A stretch of DNA of 60,000 nucleotides from Apostichopus japonicus (Eukaryota; Echinodermata; Holothuroidea; Aspidochirotida; Stichopodidae): positions 15,779,499 to 15,839,498 of the forward strand of contig NC_092565.1 in NCBI RefSeq assembly GCF_037975245.1. The letters are read 5' to 3'. A program made the position numbers and the translations under genes. How positions within the stretch are numbered: the first letter of the stretch is position 1; each line of letters begins with the position of its first letter. This document shows positions 1 through 10,500 of this stretch, in pieces. The notes beneath the pieces were generated by a model, which was given only the letters and a program-made list of their open reading frames with translations, was not told where the DNA came from and ran no database searches.

Positions 1-542
1 CATTTTTTTCTTGTGTTTATCGTTACTTTTGTCACAATTTGTGTGCTAACGATCAGCATTCGGAATAATTACTGATAATGAGACACTGAGGCAACAAATA
101 AAAGCAATTAATGTATTGAAGTTACTAAGAAGAATTATTAGTAAGAAAGCTCTACATTGGCTTGATTTATCTTAAGACTGTGATGAAAGAAATATAAATG
201 GACAATATGCAAATATGAATCAGAAGGGAAATTAATAATGCTATTATAAAGCCTACCAGCTACAAACATGTTAGTTAATTTCAACTTTACCTTAGTTGCT
301 TAATGTCTTAGGTTGGCATTTGTCACAGTTTCATCATGTTTTAACAAATTCAGGTCCTAAATTAATCATTTAAAAATACGGTAAAAAAATATTCAAATTC
401 AAACACTCAACAAAAGCAACAGTAACATGGCCAAATTTATTTGAACCTTACTGTGGAACTGTTTTTGGCTTTGGGAAGGACTCGTTTCTTGATTTCACTT
501 TTAATGCAGATACTGAAATGTGTGATATTTTACTTTCTCCAG

Positions 543-616
543 GATTCCTGTATGATGAGGGACGGAGGTATCATGGAGGAAGCCCAGAAGACTTTACAAC
601 AGCGCCACCTTTTTAA
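543..616 (+). CDS. Possible last coding exon of an upstream gene
   Basis: A pyrimidine-rich tract and CAG acceptor end at 542. The frame starting at 545 then reads FLYDEGRRYHGGSPEDFTTAPPF and stops at TAA 614-616. The incoming phase would be 1 (two bases, GA, complete a split codon). The peptide is rich in charged and aromatic residues and looks coding, and an AATAAA lies downstream at 926-931. I do not recognise the protein and see no convincing earlier exon in the first 540 bases, so the rest of the gene would lie to the left of the window. A chance splice-like motif is the alternative. Confidence 0.4.
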
Positions 617-925
617 GCAAGGATTTCTGTCACCGATTCCTTTATAGCATGATTTCAACAAGTTTCAAGTTCTTGTCTTCATAACATGAAGCCAAATTGA
701 AACTAAGACCCTTGAAATATTATTTAAAGTAATAACACATTCAAGACTAGAAATACTGTTGTCATTTGTTTCAGCCGAGGGAGTTGGGAAAGGTGGGGGT
801 GGGGGATGGAGGAGGGCATTTGATGATGAATATGAGGTCATAAAGGAGTGCAAAAACCAGGGTTTCTCAATTTTAAATTTCTTTAAGATCCAGAAAAAAA
901 TTGGTTGGAGCAAAGGGCCAAACAG

Positions 926-931
926 AATAAA
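926..931 (+). terminator. Candidate polyadenylation signal AATAAA
   Basis: This is a canonical hexamer 310 bases after the stop of the possible terminal exon at 543-616, a normal distance for a 3' UTR. Its value depends on that exon being real. Confidence 0.3.
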
Positions 932-3900
932 ATTCTCACTATAACTAGATGAGCCTATGGCCTTAAAAGGGTCTGTATACCCAAATTAGTGCAAGATTGT
1001 GGACAGATTTCATTTTTCAAAGCCTGGATTGAAACCCTTCACAGGCAGAATGGGGCCCATAGGTCACTTATTGAGATACCCTGGCATAAAAAGTTTTGTA
1101 TGGTGTCATTTCTGTCAAATAAGCAAAAAACGTTCGTAAACCCACAAAATTGTGAAATAATGATTGGTTTATTGCAAACCTTGACACACTCTTGACTGTA
1201 TTTTATCTATTGAATGAAATCGTAGTTCCTTCAAGATGGTTTAATTACTTAAAACTTAAAATAAAATTTGCAAATTAGTTTAAAGAAAGCCAGTATTTCA
1301 AAAAGTTACGTTTGTATACAGTCAAAATATAATTAACATTCAAGAAAATTAAAAAGGTTTATCTTTTTTATAAGTAAGTTCATATTCCAAAATTGAGAAC
1401 GAACAAATTTCAAGTTGTTAAAATATAAATGTTTGAAGACGTTTGTGTCCTACCTCTGTTTGGAACTTCATGTTGATTAGAACAATTTTAATTGACTGTC
1501 TTTTTCACTTTCTCTATGCAATTTTGTCTACAAATTTATAATTTTTAATTTAGTTATTGAAATTTATAATAACTGGTTTAATAGCTGGCATCAAATTACT
1601 TCTAGCTAGGTCAAACTGTGTTAGCAAATTGCGACTAGTTGCATTGTGGAATATTTGTAAGTACATTGAACAAGTGCCTTGAGTTATAAGCAAGTGTGTC
1701 AAATATTCCTATACATACCTGCTTTGATCTGGTTCAACCAATGCTGTCTAGACTGAGACTGTATTCATGGTTCCCACGTGTTCTTCAAAATGAGAAAGAG
1801 TAGAGAAAATGAAAAACTTCTTTCTGGGGGGTTTGAAAGCCCTTGAATGTTGAAATTTAGTCTTGTAACTCCTTTAAACACTTCTTATTTTTAACTTACA
1901 AAAAGTTGCTTTTTAGGGGGTGAAAAATGTTTTCCAGAGCAATTAATTTTGGATGTGCTTTGCAATTTTCTGTAAATTTTCAATTTAACAATAGGTATTA
2001 GCTTACAATGTTGAAAGTGCAACCACTGTTAGGCCTTCTAGAAATGCCCTAAAAATTACATCCTTGTTAGTGCGTGGTCTTTATAGTAAACTGTAAATCG
2101 TATTTTGGTCTTGAAAAAGATTGGGTATATTTACATGAAACTTCTTGCATTTTATTTTGTGGTACCGTACATGTGATTCAATCTGACATCAAATTTCAAC
2201 CCTAATGCTGGTATTGGCTATCTGTTACACCCCCCTCCTCTCCCCTCCCACCCAAGCAAGATCACAACAACTTATCTAATCAGATTATGAAGATGATTTC
2301 TTGATTGGTTTTTCATCTTCAATTTCTGTGAACCTTCAGGTGGGTTTTGGAAAAGCATATTCTGCGACAGATAAATTCATCACACAGTAAATAATCAAGA
2401 ATGTTTTTGCTCTTGTTCAAATGCGGCATGATAGAATTGTATATATGTTGGTGCTTTGCGTGTGTTGTTTGTTCAAGAAACTAAATGTTTCTTTTTTCAA
2501 CTTTTAGTAAAAATTTCTTTTATTTTGGTTTGTGATTCATTTTAATTCAAATTTTGGTTATCCCTTCTTTTGTTTTAACTTTTTAGTTTCTCTGTAAGAA
2601 ATTTATAGTCATCAAACAAAACAATTTTTTAGCTGTTCTATCGCAAATGCTAAGTAGTTTTTTTGAGTCACATGAAAGGAATCATCACATCAGTCAGTGA
2701 AGATCTTATATAATTGGTTTTATTTTTCGTGGTTTGCACTTTTTGATATTGTCTCATATTTCACTGTTTTTATATGGACTATGCAACATCACCAAATTAT
2801 TAACATTAGTTTAACAGTTTTAACCAACATTTGGTTTTCTTGATCACATCTGCTGAGTGCATAATATCTTTGTTTACATCTTTTATGTGCTACAGTGTGT
2901 ATGTATCTTTTGCTGATGGTAATTGGTCATTTGCTAAAGGTTCAAAGTTTTGAGAAATATTTGCAGATTTCTCCCTATGTTAATGAATGAGCCAATGTGA
3001 ACCATGCAGCACCTCCCCCCCCCCCCCCACCTTCAACCTCCATATACATCATGGTTAACTGAATGGCAACAAGTTTGATTACACATTTGAAGGCAAAAGA
3101 CATGGATGTGGTCATCTTGGACATATTGAAAGACAATCAAGTGATAATTCCATATGTACAGAATAAAGGTTAATCTCATACTTGGTGTACAGGCTTCCCT
3201 AAGCAAGTAATAATTGCCTATTATCTTAAATGAATGTTAAACTTAAGTCCAAGGATGATCAAAATCTGGAATGTGAAAAAGAGCCAACTCAACCAGTGCA
3301 TCTTTGGTAAGTCTTATACTCGGTATACAGATGCCCCCATTGAAGTCTAGGTTTGCTTTGGTTTTGATGAAGGTCAAAAGGTCATTTACGGTCAACATAA
3401 GTCAAAACTGGTAACCATGAAAAAGGCTTATCTTATCAAGCCCGGGTAGAGGAAGCTCAAAGTGAACATCAAAGGTAATATTTAATAGTTAGAATGTAGG
3501 TCACCATTATCAGTACTTATTTGTGGGCTATTATATTTTTTGGTGCCTGAAAATCAAAGGTCATAGAGTAGCAGTGGTAAAGATTGGAAGCTTAGTGGAA
3601 TATTCTAGGTGACCATTAATATTTGACTGATGAAAGGGGAACATATTTCACAGCATCCTGTTGAAGTTTGTGTCCAGTCCCTCCGCATTTGAAGTTGACA
3701 CATTTTGTACCCCAAAGTGAGTGAACTTGCAGCAAACAGGTGTGATGTTATAGTAGCACATTAACAAAGTTCATTTATGTTTTTCCTTTAAATTTACAGT
3801 TAAGTTCCTACTATAAAAGTGGAATACATGTATGTCAATATAAACACATCTCAATCATTGACTTATATTTAAACTTCACATCCCCTTAGGTAAAGTTGGA

Positions 3901-4831
3901 GCCTTATCTAATACAAGGTCACAACAATAAAAAGTGCAGAAAAGCAAAACGGTTTGCTGTCATTGTTGCAGCAATGATATCACGTCTGTTTGCGACAAGT
4001 TCAGTGTAGGAATGACTCTCCAACCTCACGCAGAATGCTTAGAATTGTTTTCCTCTTTCAGCAGCCAAAAAAAGGAAAGAAAAAATGTTCCCTGGATTAT
4101 CCTTTTAAGCTAATCCATTAAGTTCAGGTAGGATTACCTTTATACTGTTTATACAGGTATGTTCCCATTACTGATGTTTATTTGTTTCCTATCTTTCTTG
4201 ATGGAGGTCAGATCTGATTTGAGGTCAGCAGAGGTCAATCGTTGAGAAGCTGTTGTGAGAATATGATCATTTATGCAATATCAACTTTTTGAAATTTATG
4301 TCACAGCTTTTCAGTGATCCCCTCTGTTTGGTTGTTCAGTCAAGTTTAGATGGAATTTGGATGTGAAGTAAACACTGGAAAGGACAAGTCGATGCTGTGT
4401 AGGAACTGGTGACACATGATTAAGAAAGTAAACCTGACATGTACTGCTTAAGTAAAGATGCACGTGAATTGAAAATAATTGTGTCATCAAACTTAAAAAT
4501 CCATATTTGATATTGAGAGGCGGGTGAACCATTTGCCTAGGAGGGAACTCATCATCAGTTTTGACCTCTGATATATGTTGTTCAGAATAGAGATGTTGCA
4601 TCATTTTTACTTTAAAATTCCTTTTATCATTAGGTTATGATGGTATTAATATATGGTAGTATTTGGTGCATGTTGTTCAATGACAAACAGATCAATACAG
4701 TATCGCTTTCTTAATGTGTTTGTATGTTTCTATTTACATGTGTATAATTTCTCAAAGGGGTGGGGGGGCCACATCATCCCCTCAGATCCCTTCCCAGGCC
4801 AGTGGTGCATATGACTTCAACAAATCAACCC
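932..4831. other. Gene-free AT-rich intergenic stretch
   Basis: I see no coding exon, RNA gene or bounded transposon here. Short open frames have no splice context or protein-like composition. A poly-C run lies near 3016-3029, and several AGGTCA-containing phrases occur between 3360 and 4240 without a clear repeat period. Confidence 0.5.
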
Positions 4832-4838
4832 CCCAATC

Positions 4839-5340
4839 CAGAGCTCCCAACTGACCCGCATTTCGCGGGTTGGACCCGCATTCTAACACCCAAACCTGCG
4901 CAAGCGTCCGAAAAACCCGCATTGTAATTGTCAAGTATACATAAAAAATTGCATCAAATTTTGACTTAGCAACCATCATTTCTTTAGCATTTAGCATAAT
5001 AGAGTATAAAACCAAGCTCCTTTACAGCATCATTTGAGCCTCAAATTAGCCCATATTTCTTTTTATTGGGGCGAGCAGCGAACATTTTCATGCCACGGGA
5101 AAGAATGAATTATCACCTACTATTCAATTTATTGATGTTACACAAAAAAAAATACATATTTCTCAGAAAATTTTGGCTGACAAAAACCTTTCTCAGTGCC
5201 ACCATTTTACATGTAGGCATCACCAGGATTCCAAAAAAATTCAAAAGGGGAGGGTGGCACCCCTCCCCTTATAACCCTCCCCCAGGATGGCGATTCGTGG
5301 CATGGACCAGTATTTGCCTTCTCAAGAGTTGGGAGCTATG
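4839..5340. mobile_element. MITE-like element with terminal inverted repeats
   Basis: The left end begins CAGAGCTCCCAACT and the right end is its near-perfect reverse complement (one mismatch in 14). The heptamer cccaatc lies directly outside both ends (4832-4838 and 5341-5347), as expected for a target-site duplication of 7-8 bp. The left subterminal region repeats ACCCGCATT-type motifs. No transposase frame is present, so this is a non-autonomous copy about 500 bp long. The superfamily is not certain; hAT is possible. Confidence 0.65.
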
Positions 5341-5562
5341 CCCAATCTCACCCCCTACCCCCTCAATAAAATTGACATGTTTGGGATTAGCTAGCATTCT
5401 TTGGGCACATTTTAAATTGATTGTTGGTTTGCAGAAACGTACTTTAAAATTGTCAGTAATTCAAACAGTTTTTCTTTTTTATTGGACATGCATAAATGTT
5501 CTCACTTGTGGGCATTTTATCAACATGTTTGGCAAGACTTGACAAAGTGACATTATAACAGA

Positions 5563-7095
5563 CAGCGACGTAGCCAGGAATTTGAAAGGGGGGGAGCACT
5601 TTTTGCGATTGATATCGATTTTCAAAAATTTAGGCACGACTATCTGAGCGGAGCGCCACCATCGGTTGGCGCGGAGCGTACAAGAAAATTTTTGGTTTTA
5701 CAAACCCCCAGATGGCCGGAAACGGCCCTTCCCGAGTGTTCATGCTGGTTCCATGGCCTCTTGCTAACTTGAGACACCTCATTCAATATCACTTTTCAAC
5801 CAAAAAACAAACGAGTTAAGATAGTACATAATTCAATAATACATAATGTATATAAAATTAGCAAGGTACATGTACAGAGTAGTCTTACTTTTCAACTGCT
5901 GATACTTGTAGTTACATATATAGATAGGCCAGAAATGTCTTAGATACAACTATAGCCAGTAATTGTCTTTGATACAACTGTAAATGTTTAAGTTAGTCTA
6001 ATAAGAGAAGGCGAGAGGTATCCGACGATTGCAATCTGATGCAAATTTCTCAACTTTTTTTCTCAACTGAAATATTATCTGCGTAAACGGGTTCTTAACT
6101 AGATGTTAAAAAACTGACAAGATCGGATCATATAGTCTTTTTCGGCGGGCAGAGTGTTGAATGAAACAGCACGCGATAGAAATGACAGCCTAAATTAGAA
6201 GACTAGGTCACCTAATTAAGCCATATTCTTGCTACGTTCATTTCAATAGTTATTCCTGTCTAGACTCTTAAACTCATCCAGCAAGCTTATGGATTTGAAA
6301 TATGGGAGTTTTTAAAAAAAAAGATAACTTGGCCAAAAAAAGTGTAGGCCCGGGCCCACAGTGCTACATACTGGCTACGCCCCTGATCATATTATATCAT
6401 ATTATCAGCAGATTTTGTTTCCTGTTTGAATTCTTTTACATGTTCTTTTACATAATATATCAGAAAGACAAACATAGTGCTCTTTTACAATTGTTCAAGT
6501 AGGATGATTCTTGTTTATTGTCCAATGTCTGGACTTTAATACATTTGACCAACTTAACTGATAGACAATATAAACTTTCATATTTTGGAATATAGCCAGA
6601 TATGCAGTGGCCTAAAAACAAATATCGTTATCGCAGTGTATTAGCAGTGTAATAATTATTTATAGGAAGTGCGTATCACGTACGATTGCTAGCTTAGCTT
6701 CATAACATGCTGTACGTGCAACAACTTAGGACGAATCATAGAAAGGACGAGAACGAACGTTGTCGACGTTGTTGTGCATACGGTTCGTGACATTCCATAG
6801 AGTGCGGTTAGGTAGGCAATATGTATTTTATTACGCAGTGGCCAACTGTAGGCTTGTAATAGGCTATAGGCTAAATTTAGCTAATTGCATCTGCCAAACT
6901 AAGTAAGTAGTTGAATCAGTAGGCGTGAATGTTACTACGATTATAATTGAGTTAACGGAGCTGACGAGTATTCAAGATCAAAAGAGCACTGACAAAATAC
7001 CATGCTAAAAAAACAACAGTTCTTAAACATTTTTTTCGACACTGAAAGGGGGGGAGCGGTCGCTCCCCCTGCTCCCCCCCCTGGCTACGTCCCTG
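5563..7095. mobile_element. Non-autonomous hAT-like DNA transposon with perfect 8-bp TSD
   Basis: The ends are inverted copies: CAGCGACGTAGCCAGG at 5563 and the complement of CAGGGACGTAGCCAGG ending at 7095. The octamer ataacaga flanks both sides exactly (5555-5562 and 7096-7103). An 8-bp duplication with CAG...CTG ends is typical of the hAT superfamily. Just inside the left end lies the family core GGAGCGCCACCATCGGTTGG (about 5650), also found in the copies near 57670, 58010 and 59655. No transposase is encoded. A further terminus-like motif, CTGGCTACGCCCCTG at about 6370, suggests a nested or rearranged copy. Confidence 0.85.
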
Positions 7096-7466
7096 ATAAC
7101 AGATGAGCCAAAACAGGGTTTTTGCTTTAATTATATGCACAAAATTTAATCGAAGAGGAAAATAAAAGATTATTTGCAAGTCTGAAATATTTATTAAACA
7201 ATAAAAGGGAAATGGACATTTGTGTCAGTGTGTTTTATTATTGTGTAAATATATAGGCTAGGCCTGCAAAGTAGAAATTAAATTGGTAACTTCGTTTAGA
7301 AATATTACCGCTATCGCGAGAATAACTCCGTAAGTTACCTTGTCTGCGATTAGGTATTCCATTACCAATATTTTTATAACCAACTTTCGCCATAGTTACG
7401 TTCACCCTCGTGAAAAATCGCAATGTGAAGGTGAACGACTGGTTCAAAAGTCTAACAGTTAAAGAC

Positions 7467-7478
7467 TGCGCATGCGCT
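7467..7478 (+). promoter_or_regulatory. NRF1-like palindromic promoter site
   Basis: The stretch TGCGCATGCGCT matches the NRF1 consensus (a GCGC-palindrome common in metazoan CpG promoters). It lies about 115 bases before the donor that ends the proposed TACC exon 1, consistent with a core promoter here. No TATA box is obvious. The transcription start is inferred to lie between about 7480 and 7550. Confidence 0.5.
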
Positions 7479-7499
7479 CATGTATCAAAATAAAAGATG

Positions 7500-7591
7500 A
7501 AACCGTCATGGATTTCAAATTCAGCTGCGAATTCTTGAAACGCGATAAAGCAACATTTTGCACTGTTAGACAACATTTTTCTTCATTCGTG
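7500..7591 (+). other. Proposed TACC exon 1 (5' UTR)
   Basis: The segment follows the NRF1-like site and ends with the strong donor GTG|GTAAGT at 7592. The first coding exon (13162) begins with an acceptor before its ATG, so an upstream leader exon must exist, and this is the best candidate. It holds an ATG at 7508 that opens 28 codons up to the donor. Joined to the 13162 exon, that frame ends after ten more codons and would be an upstream ORF overlapping the main start. The exon's left end is not determined. Confidence 0.45.
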
Positions 7592-10500
7592 GTAAGTTTG
7601 TGTGATTGGTTTGATTTGTTTATTCAGAGTATTTCTATTTCTCTTGTTTGAGTCCTGTTTAAACTTAAAATACAACTGGTGTAGGTGATTGGTATGACTT
7701 GCATGTAATTTACGGACCTCACCCACAACATCGAATAAGCCTTTGAGAGTATTGCACTTACTCAGCCTAGATGACCGTTATGTAGATTCACTTACTGTAC
7801 TGTTGTTACCGTTAGGCTAGGTTTATAATGATATGTTAATCATGTGAGTAAAGGCCTCATCGATGCAAACTAGGCCAGCAGTATTCCTAGTATACTACTA
7901 GGCTAGTGGTACTACCCGCTGCACTGCCACTAGTATTACGTTAAATTGCAGGATTCAGTCACCAACTTAACTTGATTTATCTTATTGCTTAGGCCTAGCC
8001 TAATGCTGTAATTAAAGTGGCCTATTCTAGAATTTAAGACATGACGGGAGTTTGAAGGCCTAATGTGCCTGGCCTTGGCTATTCTTACGACTAGTCATAA
8101 CAATTATTTATAAACTATTCTTACGACATCGCCGAATTCAAGCGCAGTAAAGTAAATAAAGCAACTGCGCATGTAGTAGGGGTAACCCTAAACACTAGCC
8201 TTAACCCTAACCGGAAATTATTGTTACTGCTAGTCGTAAAAATAGTACTCCTAGGCCTAGTTGTAAAAATAGCCACGTTAAAGCAACCGCGCATGCGTAT
8301 TTATAAATTATTCTTACGACTAGTCGTAAGAATAGCCACTTTGAATTTGCCTAGGCCTAGGCTTGGTTTGCCAAAGCAAGTTGTGAATGTAAGGACTAGG
8401 CTGTAAAGCCTAGGTGACCATAGGTTAAGCCTCTTTTTATGTTGACCCCCTCCCCTCCTTATCCATGGTTGTGAACAAATACTACCTGTTTAAAGGGTGG
8501 GTAAAATGTTGAGGTGTTTTGGTGACTTGGTTTCAAATGCTCAAGACGTCTTCAAGTACAGTATAGGCCTAGAATATCTTATCCTGAAATATCCCTAGGC
8601 TAGTTGTTTTATCCAAGGTATAAATCATTAATAAGTGCTCAAATTATATAGAATTCCTAAAAATTCATGTGGAACTTGTGGAGGAGCATAGAAACTACAA
8701 GAAAATGGCATCTTATGGTCGGGGGTTGGGTTACATCCAAAGAACAGCCATGATCTATAACTTTGTGAGTTTACCGATTAGACTATTATAAAGTGTTTAA
8801 TCACTCATGCATGAAGTTGTATAATAATTGGACCATGTTTGCATCAAGGTAAACAGTTGGGTTGTGTGAATGGCTCGATAGGGCCATTGTGCGTTTAATA
8901 CTTTAATTGGGCCCATGTGCCTTACATAGTTTCAAAGCAGTTTCTATTGAGCCCCCTGGATTGAAGTTCACCTCAATAGACTGTTGCCTACTGTATTAAT
9001 TGAATGAACTGTCTGAGCACATAATAGGCCTGAAGAATTTAGGAGGGGTGAGTGTCCCAGTGTAGACCTACTGTATAATGGTTTGGGCAATAGGCAATGC
9101 ATACTGCTAAAGAGATCGTGACAGAATAACTATACATGTGCAATATGAAAAATACTCTTTTTTCCACAAAAAGTAGAATTAGGTTGTGATAAAGTAGCTC
9201 AAAATGAAGCTAAGAAACTCCCATATTCAATAACATATGCCTGTCATGAAACAATATCATGCCTACTGATGACCCTGCATATTACGGACAAGTAATAATA
9301 GTTTTCGAGACGGAGGCGTTTTTTACCGGTATTTACCAGTTTTTCCCGGTTTTTACCTGGTTTTTACCGCTTAGTGGGAAAAACAGGTTTTTCCCGGGAA
9401 AATGCCAACCCTGGACGCAAGCCCCCGAAAAAGTTTGCGTCCCTTAAAAAAGCTTGCGTCCCAATCGAAAACCAATTACGTTTATTGTATGACCTACTGT
9501 TACTAATACTAGTGTAGTATCACAGCCTATACTTTGTGAATGTTATACACAATATAGGGCAGAAATGCTCAGTGCCTTAACTTCGCTATTTTTCAGGGGC
9601 GGCCAGGGGTGCCCCTCCTTTCGACCACCCTGCCGTTTCAACCCATTTATACCCCCAGTCCCCCCGCCTTCATCCGTCCTTCTACTTTCCTACTCGCCAA
9701 CTCCGTAGTAGATCCGTGCTTTGACCTTGCAGCGATTCCAACAAACAACTCTTCAAAAATCCCAGTACAAACAGTGTGCATATCCCTCGCTAAATTCCAG
9801 TTCACTGTACTACTGCATGTACATGCCTGTTCGAGCTTCATTTACAACTACACATGCGCAAATCCTTAAAATCTGATCCAACATTTATCCTGGCTCTTTG
9901 CAAGCAATAATCTATACGAAAATTACAGTAGGTCTATGTGAATAGTTTTTTTACGCAATGTAGATTTTAAAAAAATCAGTTCAGTGTTCTAAAGTACAGT
10001 AGTTTACACACGAATGTTGCGCCAAAATAACATTTACTGAAGCACGTGGTTAATTGGACCGCAAAAATTTTTTGCAACAGAAACTACTGATCGTAAGAAT
10101 GCACATTTTACATTAGCAACTATTAATACAGAGAGAAGAAACATACTGTCAGCTGAAATATCCTGTTCAGGATCAGAGATGTTACCTTCCCACAAAATTC
10201 ATAGATTGTCTCCACTCATTAACATTTTCTGATCAAAACAGTGATTCAAATATTACGAAGCCTCTTCGTTGTCAAAAGGTATACGTACTGTATGTGACAA
10301 GGCCTAACGTTATGATATTGGAGTGCACACACATGATAACCTATACCGCTAAAAACTTCACTATCTCTACACATGGGAAAGTAAGTTGCAAGTAATTGTT
10401 GTTAAACAACATACTCCGTGTTCACTGAGCACTACAAGTGCAAGAATTTTCACAGACAATGGATGGGGACTTATAACCAATCAAATCACAGGAATTTTGG

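Noticed and set aside
5066-5542. 158-codon open frame
   Set aside because: It runs across the end of the MITE at 4839-5340 and has no protein-like pattern or splice support.
8178-8212. Interstitial telomere repeat
   Set aside because: Only two or three imperfect CCCTAA units are present, inside a palindromic repeat.
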